DNA from: Bacteroidota bacterium | GTDB lineage: Bacteria; Bacteroidota; Bacteroidia; NS11-12g; UBA9320 | DNA: 64,000 bases | Direction of reading: 5' to 3' | Assembly: GCA_016124755.1 (NCBI GenBank) | Contig: WGNA01000010.1 | Location: 62,001-126,000, forward strand | In this document: positions 36,324 through 45,558 of the stretch, piece after piece | How the letters are laid out: each line of letters opens with the position of its first letter | Numbering within the stretch: the stretch's first letter is position 1 | Notes under the pieces: generated by a model | Seen by the model: only the letters and a program-made list of their open reading frames with translations | Database searches by the model: none | What the model was told of the DNA's origin: nothing | Program-made: the position numbers and the translations under genes

Positions 36324-36360
36324 AAGGCAGTCCCGGTAAAAAGGCCGGGGCTGCTTTTAA
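36324..36360 (+). terminator. Strong intrinsic terminator 14 nt before the next start codon
   Basis: A 10-bp stem (36327-36336 with 36345-36354, one G-T pair) with an 8-nt loop, extendable through AAG/TTT, is followed by TTTTAAAAAAG. It ends transcription of the fibre gene or, because the next ATG is at 36375 with no visible promoter between, attenuates the downstream gene. Confidence 0.82.
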
Positions 36361-36374
36361 AAAAGCTTTAGATT

Positions 36375-37916
36375 ATGAACAAACTTAAAACGTACCTCAC
36401 TAAAATTACCAAACCGGCAACCACAGGTTCATTGGTAAAACAACTAATACATGTAGTGGCAGTTTTAATTAACATATTAATAATTTCCACTTTAATAAAT
36501 CGCGCTTCGGCTCAGGTAATAATAAATGATGCCGAATTTTACGTAGCACCGGGCGCCGTTGTTCAGATTAATTCTGATTTTAATGCCGTTCAAAATTCCA
36601 CAAATCAACCGACCCTATATCTCAGCGACAGTTTAATTATCACCGGAGATCTGGAATTGGATTCGGGAATTGTGCTTTCCGGAGACGGGTGGATTGTACT
36701 AAAGGGTTCGGAAACTCAAATGATTAATTCGAATTCGGTTGATATACAAAAACTAAAAATTAATAATTCCAATGGAGCCGGCTTGCAAAACGAATTACAG
36801 ATTCCGGATTCTTTACACTTCATTACAGGGGTGCTGAGCATAAACGGTTACAACCTCACCATCGGAACTTTTTCCAGTGATTCGGGTGTGATCATCGGTT
36901 CTTCTGATGTCGGATATATTCAAACTTCAGACACCGGTGAGTTGCGCAGATATGTGTCCGGCGGAACATTTTTTCCGGTCGGAAACAGTAGTTATAATCC
37001 GGCAATGATTTATCTCAATAATACAGATTCTATTGGTGTTCGGGTTGAAGACGAAGTTTATGAAAACTATTTTCCGGCATCCGGAAAGCAAACGGCAAAC
37101 GCTTTGAACCGGGCATGGTTTGTATCCAAAGACAGTAGTTCGAACACAATGGAAATGATCGTTTACTGGGGCCAGACCGATGAGTTGAATTCGTTTGACC
37201 GCACCAACTGTATTTTAAATTATTACAACGATTCGGCAGGTCTCTGGCCGGTGTCGGGCTCTTTTTCTTCGGCGGTTTCCACCGGGAGTTTATACAGTCA
37301 AAGCAATAATAATTTTCATTCGTTCAATACCTATTTTGGTGTCGGGAGTGAGAACAGTCCGCTGCCGGTGGAACTTTTAAATTTTGAAGTAAAATGGATT
37401 ACCACCGGAGAACAAGCTCAGCTAAACTGGTCGACAGCCAGCGAAAGCAATTGTGATTTTTTCGAAATTCAAAGAAGTACGGATGCAGGTCAATGGCGAA
37501 TTGTTGGAAGAAAACAAGGTCAGGGGAATAGTTCTGCCATTGTACATTATCAATACGTTGATCAGCTTCCGGGAGATTCAAAATCCGGAATTTATTATTA
37601 CCGGTTAAAACAATTCGATTTTAACGGAGACTTTTCGTACAGTCCGATCCGCATGTTGCATTGGGAAAGCGATAATAAGAATTTGATTTCTGTTTTTCCG
37701 AATCCGGCATCCAACGAAATAAATATCCGGCTATCGGAACAAAACGTAATTTATAATGCGCGTATAACAGACGGTGCCGGGAAATTAATTCAACAAAAAA
37801 CGATTAAAGAATTTGCGACATTCAATGTTAATGAACTTTCCAGAGGTATTTATTATTTACAGATGGAATCGGATGCGGGAGAACTGAAAGTTTTTAAAAT
37901 TATGGTGGTGCATTAA
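36375..37916 (+). CDS. T9SS type A secreted protein, unknown function
   Basis: 513 residues. A long N-region precedes a signal-like hydrophobic segment (HVVAVLINILIISTLI...ASAQ, to about residue 47). The body (48-330) has beta-rich, repetitive strands without a recognised catalytic motif. About 335-430 is a fibronectin-like segment (PLPVELLNFEVKW...YYYRLKQFDFNGDFSYSP) and the last 80 residues are a type A sorting domain (VFPNPASNEINI...RGIYYLQM). It is therefore exported through T9SS and probably attached to the surface. It lies just behind the leader/terminator structure at 36243-36360. Confidence 0.88.
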   Translation: MNKLKTYLTKITKPATTGSLVKQLIHVVAVLINILIISTLINRASAQVIINDAEFYVAPGAVVQINSDFNAVQNSTNQPTLYLSDSLIITGDLELDSGIVLSGDGWIVLKGSETQMINSNSVDIQKLKINNSNGAGLQNELQIPDSLHFITGVLSINGYNLTIGTFSSDSGVIIGSSDVGYIQTSDTGELRRYVSGGTFFPVGNSSYNPAMIYLNNTDSIGVRVEDEVYENYFPASGKQTANALNRAWFVSKDSSSNTMEMIVYWGQTDELNSFDRTNCILNYYNDSAGLWPVSGSFSSAVSTGSLYSQSNNNFHSFNTYFGVGSENSPLPVELLNFEVKWITTGEQAQLNWSTASESNCDFFEIQRSTDAGQWRIVGRKQGQGNSSAIVHYQYVDQLPGDSKSGIYYYRLKQFDFNGDFSYSPIRMLHWESDNKNLISVFPNPASNEINIRLSEQNVIYNARITDGAGKLIQQKTIKEFATFNVNELSRGIYYLQMESDAGELKVFKIMVVH

Positions 37917-37953
37917 AATTCTGTTGAATAAAAAATGGAAATGAACCAGTAAG

Positions 37954-39303
37954 TTAATTTAATGAAAATCGAATCGGAACGCGATATGACATGCGTAGTG
38001 GAAATCCGGCTGTCGTTGCTGGCATCCATAGTCCTGAGGTTCTTTTAACTACTTCAATCGATGCTTCATCCATCCCAAATCCCAAACGATCTAAACAATT
38101 TGTGACATTGCTGACGCTGCCGTCTTTTTCAATTATAAAAAAGACCAGGGCGGTTCCACTCGAACCTTGCATTATTGCCTCATCCGGCACATTGATGTTT
38201 TGGGCGATATAATTCGGAAGGTTCATTATACCGGTTTTGAAATCTGCCTTGATAATAAATGTCTGAGAATAATTATCATCCAATTGGAAATTAAATCTTG
38301 ATGTATCTCCATCATTCAAAGACTGACATTTATTCCCCATGCTTTCGTACATAGTTATTCCATTTTCAAATGTGCCTACAGCCATGGATTTATTATTGAA
38401 ATAAAAAGCAGTATTGTATTTATAACCATTTTTTATTTCGTAAATGCTAAAATCGTTGTGCGATCCGAAACGGCACCAACCGTTGCCTCCACTCACAAAA
38501 AATTGGGAATCCGGATTGCCATTCAGATCATATCGGTTGTACGAAATCAAACGGTCGTTATCAAATATGGCCTCATAAGATTTCCTTTTTCCGGAATAAT
38601 AACCAATGCATTCGCCGTGTAATCTGCCATTATTGTGTCGGGTAACAAAGGCGGTATCTCCGTTATTGTAAAATCCGTAATACGTTATCTGGCCGGACAT
38701 TTCGATCGAACCTACTCTTGTAGACAAAACAGAACCATTAGAATAATAGGCTGTAAATTCCGGAATGCGCTCAGCAAATGTTGAATCAATTTTAGAACTG
38801 ATATCTGCTCTTTTCAATTGAACAACATTCAAGTCCGGGTTGAGCTTTGTTATTTCCTTATCCCCGATATAATGTCGGATTGTATTTCCGGTTATTTCCA
38901 TCCGGGAACCGGATTTATGTGTTTTAATCTGGGTAAGCGTATCGCTTTCATCCGCAGAAAATGTAAGCACATTTTTTATGTCATTTTGCAGATACACTAA
39001 ACTGTCGGGCCTGCCATCTGAATAGTATTTGTAATAATCCGTATTTCTTTCCCGAATTTTCCAGATGCCGGTTTTCTTTCCCCGGTTATATTGCCCCTGA
39101 ATTTTGGTTCCCCAGGAAATGTAGCTGTAAGCACCGTGCATTTTATTCTTATCGACACCCTTTTTAATTACATAATATTTTTCGGAGTAAGCGGGATATT
39201 TTTTGTGTACGATCACTTTTTCTTTGGTGTCGATTTGCGCAAATGCCTTTGAACTTAATAAGAAAAATAGAATCAGGAATTTTATGGTGTGTAAGGGTTT
39301 CAT
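37954..39303 (-). CDS. Secreted MORN-repeat protein with C-terminal TonB-like domain
   Basis: 449 residues with a signal peptide (MKPLHTIKFLILFFLLSSKAFAQ). The middle has MORN-variant repeats (GQYNRGKKTGIWKIR, NGRLHGECIGYYSGKRKSYEAIF). Residues from about 360 resemble a TonB C-terminal domain (VPDEAIMQGSSGTALVFFIIEKDGSVSNV...), the part that contacts outer-membrane transporters. With a cleaved signal and no inner-membrane anchor, it cannot transduce energy as TonB does. It probably acts as a free periplasmic or surface binding protein. It is convergent with the T9SS gene, 37 bp away. Confidence 0.78.
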   Translation of the reverse strand: MKPLHTIKFLILFFLLSSKAFAQIDTKEKVIVHKKYPAYSEKYYVIKKGVDKNKMHGAYSYISWGTKIQGQYNRGKKTGIWKIRERNTDYYKYYSDGRPDSLVYLQNDIKNVLTFSADESDTLTQIKTHKSGSRMEITGNTIRHYIGDKEITKLNPDLNVVQLKRADISSKIDSTFAERIPEFTAYYSNGSVLSTRVGSIEMSGQITYYGFYNNGDTAFVTRHNNGRLHGECIGYYSGKRKSYEAIFDNDRLISYNRYDLNGNPDSQFFVSGGNGWCRFGSHNDFSIYEIKNGYKYNTAFYFNNKSMAVGTFENGITMYESMGNKCQSLNDGDTSRFNFQLDDNYSQTFIIKADFKTGIMNLPNYIAQNINVPDEAIMQGSSGTALVFFIIEKDGSVSNVTNCLDRLGFGMDEASIEVVKRTSGLWMPATTAGFPLRMSYRVPIRFSLN

Positions 39304-39928
39304 GTTAATTCAAACTCGGACGATCTGCCGAAAATACACAATTCATTTTTTTGATTTCTTGGGTAAATCGTTAATAAATTTATAGAAAATGCTTCTCCGC
39401 ATAATTACACCGAACTTTGAATCACTTCAATTTGAGGATTAAAAAAAACAAAATGAATAGTGCGAAGCGGATCCTAAAACAAGAATAGGATCGCGTGGGT
39501 GGGCAGTCGGAAAGGCGGGATAGCCCCGGCGGGAATTTTTCATTTGGTAGAAAATCGGGGAAAGTGCTTGACAATTCTTTAACTAGATTTTCAACAAATG
39601 ATAAAGGGCGCATGGGCAGCTTTCTTTCCGACTTGATTTTCTTCTTACTTTTTTATCAAGAAAAAAGTAAGAAGAAAAAAGATTGCGTATCGATCCCTAA
39701 CCTATTTATAATCTTGGTGTATTCAAAAGGAGAAGCATTTAATAGAATGATCGAAAAAGTTTCCTCTGCGTTTCCTAATTCAATCGTGACGTTGGTTAAT
39801 TGATTTCTGTTATCCTTCCCAATTGATGTAGATTCACCTTCTACATAACCAAAGAATGATTCGACCGTACTAAATATGACTCCGGTCAGTTTACATTTTA
39901 CTTTTCTTACATTGCGACACAAAGACAA
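39304..39928. other. Intergenic region with inverted repeats
   Basis: 625 bp without a credible gene between divergent genes. Two inverted repeats occur: GATCCTA/TAGGATC (39470-39476 and 39486-39492) and the long 18-bp one at 39637-39678. Between them is a GC-rich segment (GGCGGGATAGCCCCGGCGGG, around 39513-39533) unlike the surrounding AT-rich DNA. Composition and symmetry resemble dispersed extragenic repeats of Bacteroidota. The promoter of the TraB-domain gene should be in the right part; I see no exact consensus. Confidence 0.6.
39637..39678. repeat. Perfect 18-bp inverted repeat with 6-nt loop
   Basis: The left arm 39637-39654 (TTTTCTTCTTACTTTTTT) is the exact reverse complement of the right arm 39661-39678, with loop ATCAAG. 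TTGAT just before the left arm also pairs with ATCAA in the loop, an alternative fold. It is too far from any upstream gene end to be a simple terminator. Confidence 0.9.
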
Positions 39929-42900
39929 ATGATGCCAAACAAGAAGACAACAATCCTCATCTTATCTATTCTGATTTCGTTTACCTCATTCGCCCAAAAC
40001 AAACAATACCAAAGTCGGTTCTGGAAGATCTCCAAAGAAGGCCGCCCCGATTCGTATCTCTACGGCACCATGCACGTGAGCGATAAAATTGCTTTTAATC
40101 TCAGCGATTCTTTTTACAAAGCGGTTCAAAGCGTAAAGACGGTTGGTCTCGAAAGTAATCCTTCACAATGGCTCGATAGTTTTAATACATTTCAGAACAG
40201 TTATACATACGAAGGTGCCCCGAGATTTTCGACCTATGCTTCGGCAGGTTATTATCAGCGAAGTGTGGTGCTGAGAAAAGTTGAAAACGACGATATTTCT
40301 TCGTGGTTAAAAACCAAATCCGGAATTCTGAATGCCATGTTGTATCGCGAAAATTCGTACAACAAAGAATATCAGGAAGACACCTGGCTCGAAATGCACA
40401 TTTATCAGGTGGCTTCTAAAAATAATATTCCGGTGGTAAGTCTGGAAGGATTTACCGAATCGCGTGAGTTGGTTTCCCGGGCATCTTTTGAAGATTCGAA
40501 AGACAAAACCAAAACGGTTGTTCCCAAATGGCTTGAAGATATTCTGGAAGAAAAGAACCGCTACACATTAATTGAAGATGCCTATCGTGCCGGGGATCTC
40601 GACATGATTGATACCATCAACCGCGTATTTAATTCTTCTGGATATTATAAATACATGCTTACCGAACGCAACCGGAATATGGTGCGTCGTTTTCGGGATT
40701 ACGAAGCGGCAGGTCCGGTTTTTATGGCGGTTGGTGCAGCACATCTTCCCGGCCGTGATGGTGTTATTGAAATGCTGAGAGCACAAGGTTACACAGTTAC
40801 ACCCATTACCGACGGCAGAACCGATTTTGCCAAAAAGGAAAAAGAACGATTAGATAGTCTGGTTTCTCCGATTAGTCTGTCGAAGGAAGAGGCCCCGAAC
40901 GGAACCTTTTCAATGATCTGGCCGGGCAAATTATATGGCAGCACTTCCGGGTACACCAACGCAACTCTTGGATACGACCTCGGAAACGGCATGTATTTTC
41001 TCAATCAGCAATTCAACACATACGGGCCTTTTTACGGATTGAGTCCCGAGCAAATGCTGATGAAAACCGATTCCCTGTTTTTTGAAAACATTCCCGGAAA
41101 CATAAAATCGAAGACAAGAATTACCACCAACGGAATCCCAGGATTCGAAATTAAAAACGTAACCCGAACCGGTGATTACGAGCAATATCGCGTTTATGCA
41201 ACTCCGTATCAGTTAAGTCTCTTTAAACTTTCGGGCAGAAATACCCGCATTAAAGTGATGGGCGACAGCATCTTTTCAACGTTGAAATTAATGCCGCTAA
41301 GTGACGACTGGAGTACATTAAAATTTGTTTCCGGACAATTTGAAATCAATGTTCCCGAATACCACACAATGAATCTGATCGACCCGATTCAAACGATGTA
41401 TTCGGTGCCGTATCTTCAGGCCTGGGACAAATCAGACGATTCGTATTATCTGGTTAAAAGGCTAAGTCTTCATGATGTTAATTACATTGAAGAAGACAAA
41501 TTTGAAGTGAAGCGATTCGCCGAAAAACTAATTGAGAAGATGGAATACGAAACCATTTCTCTGGAAACTTCAGATTATAATGGTTTGCCTGTTGCCGACT
41601 TTACCGCTAAAACCAAATTTAATACTTACGTGCACGGTCGCTTCCTTATTCAAGGCCCGTATTACTACATGCTGATCTGCATCAACGGCAAAAAGAAATT
41701 CGGTCCGGCCAAGTTTTTCAATTCTTTTCAAGTACTGCCGACCGTTTATCAGTTGCCGTCTGAGCAATTTATGGATACCGTAATAAAAGCTTCGGTTTAC
41801 GCATCACCTCTGCTCAACAAGCGATACCTGTTCGAGCGCGAAAGTTCTTATTCTGCCAAAGAATCTGACTATAAATCGATCACCGATTCGAAGCGCTATT
41901 ATTCTGAAAACGACGAATTAATTCTGGTTTCAAGAGAGGTTTACGGGAAGTATGATTTTTATGATAAACCCGATTCGCTCTGGTCTGAAATCGTTAAAAA
42001 GTACACTGAGAAAAAACCGTATTTCAAACTGGATTCACATTCGTTCGTGAAAAACAGAATGCGAACCTTCGATGTATTTTTAACCGATACGGGCAGCGTT
42101 AAGCAAATTCACCACCGATATATATTAAGCCGGAATGAAGATGTGATGTTTGAGCTTTCTACACTGTACGACACGATAACCGGGAGAAGTGTTTTCGTCA
42201 AAAATTTTTATGATCGATTTGAGCCGATGGATACCGTTATAAGGCCATCCATTTTTTCGAATAAAGCGAGAATCCTCATCACAGATTATCTCAGCAAAGA
42301 TGAAAACACACACAAGGATGCACTGGATTACTTAACCGGATATAATTTTTGGAAACGCCCCGAACTGGAAGACACGGATCTGGCCTTAATGAAGAGAGCC
42401 ATTTTAGAAAACAGCCGGGCTGATAAGGAATCATTTACCAAAACGATCTTTATTAAAATGCTGGGCGACATTAAAACAGACAGTGCTGCGATGTTCCTCA
42501 ATTCTTTGTATTACGATAATGACGACAATTACCCGGTGCAGATTGAGGCACTGAGTTCATTAGCTAAAATAAAAACCGAGAAAGCCTCTGCCTGTTTAAA
42601 GCAAATTCTGGAAGAAGACGTTCCCTACATTAGTCTGGAACAAAGCTTTTTATTTTTTCAGATTCTGAACGACAGCGCCCGAATTGAAAATCAGCTTTAT
42701 GCGACTCTTCTTGAAAAAATGCCGGACGTTTACAAAGACGTAATTTATAAAGTTCTGGGTTGGGTGGTTGCGGATACATCATCCAGGTTCAAACCGGAAT
42801 ATGCTCAGTTGCTTCCGGATATAATTAAGCGATACAAATTCGAGCTGAAAAAGTACAGAGTGGGAGAGCAGGTTGAAAAGATGGAAAAAGAAAAACGAAA

Positions 42901-43645
42901 AAGCCGGGGTTCGTCTTCATACTCATATTACAGTTACAGCCGCGACGACGACGATATGTTTTCCTCCGGATTTAACATGAGAAGTTCGGGAAGTTTATTC
43001 GGATATTATATCTTGCTCTTACCGTTTGATTCGGTTCCCGAAATTTCTGCACTGCTCAATCAGGCTAATGAATTAACGTCGTACAGTAACGTCAAAAATC
43101 TGATGGAAATCCGGATGATGTATCAGAAGAAAATCCAGGACAGCATTGCTTCTCACTTGTTTGAAGACGACGAGAAAATAGTAAAGGCCTATGCTTTTTT
43201 ACAGGAGATAAAACGAACCGAGTTGCTTCCGGACACATTGCAGAATTACGATCGGTTTGTTAAATATTGTCTTGTGAACCGGGGACGATTCGACATCGAC
43301 AAAGACACCATCAAACTCGTAAAAACCGAAGAAAACGTTTCCGGTAAAAAAGGAGAAATGAAACTTTATTATTACCAGATCCGCGAATACAAAGACCCGA
43401 AGAAGACTTCGCAATACAAGATGAATGATCCTTCGTATAAATTGGTGAGTGTGGGTTTTGTTAAAAATGCAGATGGTTCTTATCCCACAAAAACAGATTT
43501 CTATGAATCGACGAGTGTCGATTCGGAGGAAAAACTGCAGGATGCTTTCGATGAATTAAAAGAAGCGGCACAGATAGACGACCGGAGACGAGCCAAACCC
43601 AGCAAGGGGAATAGCAGTCGAAACAGTTATTATTACGGTTATTAA
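39929..43645 (+). CDS. TraB/GumN-domain protein with very large C-terminal extension
   Basis: 1238 residues with a signal peptide ending near TSFAQ (23). Residues about 25-290 match the TraB/GumN family: FWKISKEGRPDSYLYGTMHV at the start, a Glu in VGLESNP, and GAAHLPGRDGV near the end, the positions of its conserved catalytic-like residues. Standalone TraB proteins are about 280 residues, so over 900 residues are extra. The extension has an unassigned beta-rich region, a HEAT-like helical part (about 780-960), a Ser/Tyr/Asp-rich low-complexity segment (about 988-1010) and an unusual Ser/Asn/Tyr-rich end. Probably periplasmic or cell-surface. Its function is unknown. Confidence 0.85.
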   Translation: MMPNKKTTILILSILISFTSFAQNKQYQSRFWKISKEGRPDSYLYGTMHVSDKIAFNLSDSFYKAVQSVKTVGLESNPSQWLDSFNTFQNSYTYEGAPRFSTYASAGYYQRSVVLRKVENDDISSWLKTKSGILNAMLYRENSYNKEYQEDTWLEMHIYQVASKNNIPVVSLEGFTESRELVSRASFEDSKDKTKTVVPKWLEDILEEKNRYTLIEDAYRAGDLDMIDTINRVFNSSGYYKYMLTERNRNMVRRFRDYEAAGPVFMAVGAAHLPGRDGVIEMLRAQGYTVTPITDGRTDFAKKEKERLDSLVSPISLSKEEAPNGTFSMIWPGKLYGSTSGYTNATLGYDLGNGMYFLNQQFNTYGPFYGLSPEQMLMKTDSLFFENIPGNIKSKTRITTNGIPGFEIKNVTRTGDYEQYRVYATPYQLSLFKLSGRNTRIKVMGDSIFSTLKLMPLSDDWSTLKFVSGQFEINVPEYHTMNLIDPIQTMYSVPYLQAWDKSDDSYYLVKRLSLHDVNYIEEDKFEVKRFAEKLIEKMEYETISLETSDYNGLPVADFTAKTKFNTYVHGRFLIQGPYYYMLICINGKKKFGPAKFFNSFQVLPTVYQLPSEQFMDTVIKASVYASPLLNKRYLFERESSYSAKESDYKSITDSKRYYSENDELILVSREVYGKYDFYDKPDSLWSEIVKKYTEKKPYFKLDSHSFVKNRMRTFDVFLTDTGSVKQIHHRYILSRNEDVMFELSTLYDTITGRSVFVKNFYDRFEPMDTVIRPSIFSNKARILITDYLSKDENTHKDALDYLTGYNFWKRPELEDTDLALMKRAILENSRADKESFTKTIFIKMLGDIKTDSAAMFLNSLYYDNDDNYPVQIEALSSLAKIKTEKASACLKQILEEDVPYISLEQSFLFFQILNDSARIENQLYATLLEKMPDVYKDVIYKVLGWVVADTSSRFKPEYAQLLPDIIKRYKFELKKYRVGEQVEKMEKEKRKSRGSSSYSYYSYSRDDDDMFSSGFNMRSSGSLFGYYILLLPFDSVPEISALLNQANELTSYSNVKNLMEIRMMYQKKIQDSIASHLFEDDEKIVKAYAFLQEIKRTELLPDTLQNYDRFVKYCLVNRGRFDIDKDTIKLVKTEENVSGKKGEMKLYYYQIREYKDPKKTSQYKMNDPSYKLVSVGFVKNADGSYPTKTDFYESTSVDSEEKLQDAFDELKEAAQIDDRRRAKPSKGNSSRNSYYYGY

Positions 43646-43693
43646 TAATTCAGTTTAAATCAATCCTTTCGGTTTTGAGATTGTTATTCTGAT

Positions 43694-44368
43694 ATGAAAA
43701 CAGTACTGGTAACCGGCGCAAACAGAGGAATCGGTGAGGAGTTGTGCCGGCAGTTTATCGATGAAGGGTTTTGGGTAATCGGTGCCGGAAGGAGCGAAGA
43801 GGAGCTTGAAAAACTCAAAGCGAGATTTAATTCGAATCATCTGGAAACCGTGGTAATGGATATAAGCAGTATTCAAAGTATTATGCGGGCAACCGGTGAA
43901 CTGCGCGACAAAACCATCGACATTCTTATTAATAATGCCGGAGAATTAAGTGCTTCTTCAAAACTCGAAGATTCGGATCCCGCTGAAACGATGCGGATAT
44001 TAAATACCAATTTTACCGGATCTGTTTTGGTGGCGCGCGCCTTCGTAAAGCAACTTCAAAAATCAGAAGATCCGAGAATAATTAATGTTTCGAGCGGGAT
44101 GGGAAGTCGTTCGGAGCTCGGTTTCGGATACGGAGCGTACCGGCTTTCGAAAGCGGCTTTAAATCTTCTCACAATTCAGATGGATCAGGAAAACTTTGCC
44201 GGAGCAAAGGTGTTTTCAGTTTGTCCGGGTTGGGTGAAAACGCGCATGGGAGGAAGCGGAGCGAGTCTCTCTGTTGCCAAAGGAGCCGAAGGAATTGTGT
44301 GGCTGGCGAATTCACCCGACGCGGAAAGTGGTAAATTCTACCGCGACAAACACATTATTCCCTGGTAA
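43694..44368 (+). CDS. Short-chain dehydrogenase/reductase
   Basis: 224 residues of the classical SDR family, acting on a carbonyl or hydroxyl with NAD(P)H. It has the cofactor motif TGANRGIG (7-14), NNAG (80-83), catalytic Ser around 133-134, and Tyr149-x3-Lys153 (YRLSK). The first of a small plus-strand cluster of redox genes, 21 bp before the next. The substrate is not predictable. Confidence 0.92.
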   Translation: MKTVLVTGANRGIGEELCRQFIDEGFWVIGAGRSEEELEKLKARFNSNHLETVVMDISSIQSIMRATGELRDKTIDILINNAGELSASSKLEDSDPAETMRILNTNFTGSVLVARAFVKQLQKSEDPRIINVSSGMGSRSELGFGYGAYRLSKAALNLLTIQMDQENFAGAKVFSVCPGWVKTRMGGSGASLSVAKGAEGIVWLANSPDAESGKFYRDKHIIPW

Positions 44369-44389
44369 ATAAAGACCCAAAGAATCAAT

Positions 44390-45064
44390 ATGAAAATCAC
44401 CGTTATGGGCACCGGAATGGTTGCCAAAAACATTGCTCCCCGAATTGCCGAACTTGGCCATGATGTAACACTCGCCACCCGAAATAAGGAAGAAACGCTT
44501 TCCAGACCGGGCAACGGAAACAACCCTTCTTTTGGCGATTGGTATAAAGATCACACGAACCTCAAACTCGCAAATCTCTCCGAACTCGGTGATGCGGATA
44601 TGTATGTGAATGCCACCAACGGAAAGGGAACAATGGATTTTCTGAACGCCATTGGGGCTGAAAAGTTGAAAGGAAAAACCCTGATTGATATTACCAACCC
44701 GCTCGACTTCTCCAACGGAATGCCGCCAACTCTTTTTGTGTGCAACGACGATTCGCTGGGAGAACAAATTCAACGGGCTTTTCCGGAAGTGAACGTGGTG
44801 AAAAGTCTGAATACACTCACGGCGCCGTTGATGTTGAATCCCGAAAAATTGAATTCCGATTCAACGGTTTTTGTGAGTGGAAATTCGGAAGAGGCCAAAA
44901 AACAGGTTCGCAGTTTATTAGAACAAGCCGGCTGGAAAAACAATCACATAATCGATCTCGGCGATATCACAACTGCCCGTGGTACGGAGCAATGGCTGGC
45001 TCTTTGGGTGCGGCTTTACGGACATCTGCAAACGCCGATGTTTAATCTGGCGATCGTGAAGTAA
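44390..45064 (+). CDS. NAD(P)-binding F420-reductase-like oxidoreductase
   Basis: 224 residues. The N-terminus MKITVMGTGMVAKNIAPRI is a Rossmann dinucleotide motif, followed by a TRNKEE segment that would contact the NADP phosphate, as in the F420H2:NADP oxidoreductase-like (COG2085-type) family. The ending (WLALWVRLYGHLQTPMFNLAIV) also fits. Many bacterial members do not use F420, so the true cofactor pair is uncertain. It follows the SDR gene by 21 bp and likely shares its transcript. Confidence 0.88.
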   Translation: MKITVMGTGMVAKNIAPRIAELGHDVTLATRNKEETLSRPGNGNNPSFGDWYKDHTNLKLANLSELGDADMYVNATNGKGTMDFLNAIGAEKLKGKTLIDITNPLDFSNGMPPTLFVCNDDSLGEQIQRAFPEVNVVKSLNTLTAPLMLNPEKLNSDSTVFVSGNSEEAKKQVRSLLEQAGWKNNHIIDLGDITTARGTEQWLALWVRLYGHLQTPMFNLAIVK

Positions 45065-45097
45065 AATCATTTTAATTCTCTTCACTAACTTTCCCGT

Positions 45098-45463
45098 GTG
45101 AAATGGGTAGTTTTTATTCTGGCCATTAATCTCTATGGCTATATGTTTTTTGACGGGATGCGGGCCCTCGTTAAAGGCGATTATGTCAGACCCAAATCCG
45201 GTGAATACAAAGGCAGACTTGGTCCGTGGGAATTCATTTTCTCTAAACTCAATATTGATCCGATGTCTGATTTTGGAAAAGGCATTTTTGTCTTTTTCGG
45301 TTTAACCGGACTCGCAACCGCATTAGCCTTCATCATCAACCCGATGCATTACTGGAAATATCTTGCGGTGTGGAACATTCTGTCGATGTGGTATCTGGTC
45401 TTCGGAACTGTGGTTTCCCTGATCTCTTTGGTCTTGTTGTATTTTATGTATCTGCGCAAATAG
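45098..45463 (+). CDS. Small membrane protein, unknown function
   Basis: 121 residues with four likely membrane segments (WVVFILAINLYGYMFF, FVFFGLTGLATALAFII, YLAVWNILSMWYLVF, VVSLISLVLLYFMYL). The start codon is GTG at 45098; the nearby ATG is out of frame. It lies 33 bp after the oxidoreductase gene, in the same cluster. No family recognised. Confidence 0.75.
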   Translation: MKWVVFILAINLYGYMFFDGMRALVKGDYVRPKSGEYKGRLGPWEFIFSKLNIDPMSDFGKGIFVFFGLTGLATALAFIINPMHYWKYLAVWNILSMWYLVFGTVVSLISLVLLYFMYLRK

Positions 45464-45558
45464 TCCGGAATAAAAACCGGCCAATATGTTCAATGAAAAT
45501 CCCGAACTCAATTGTCGACGGAATTTCAATTCATTATATTTCCGATTCGAATGATCAA

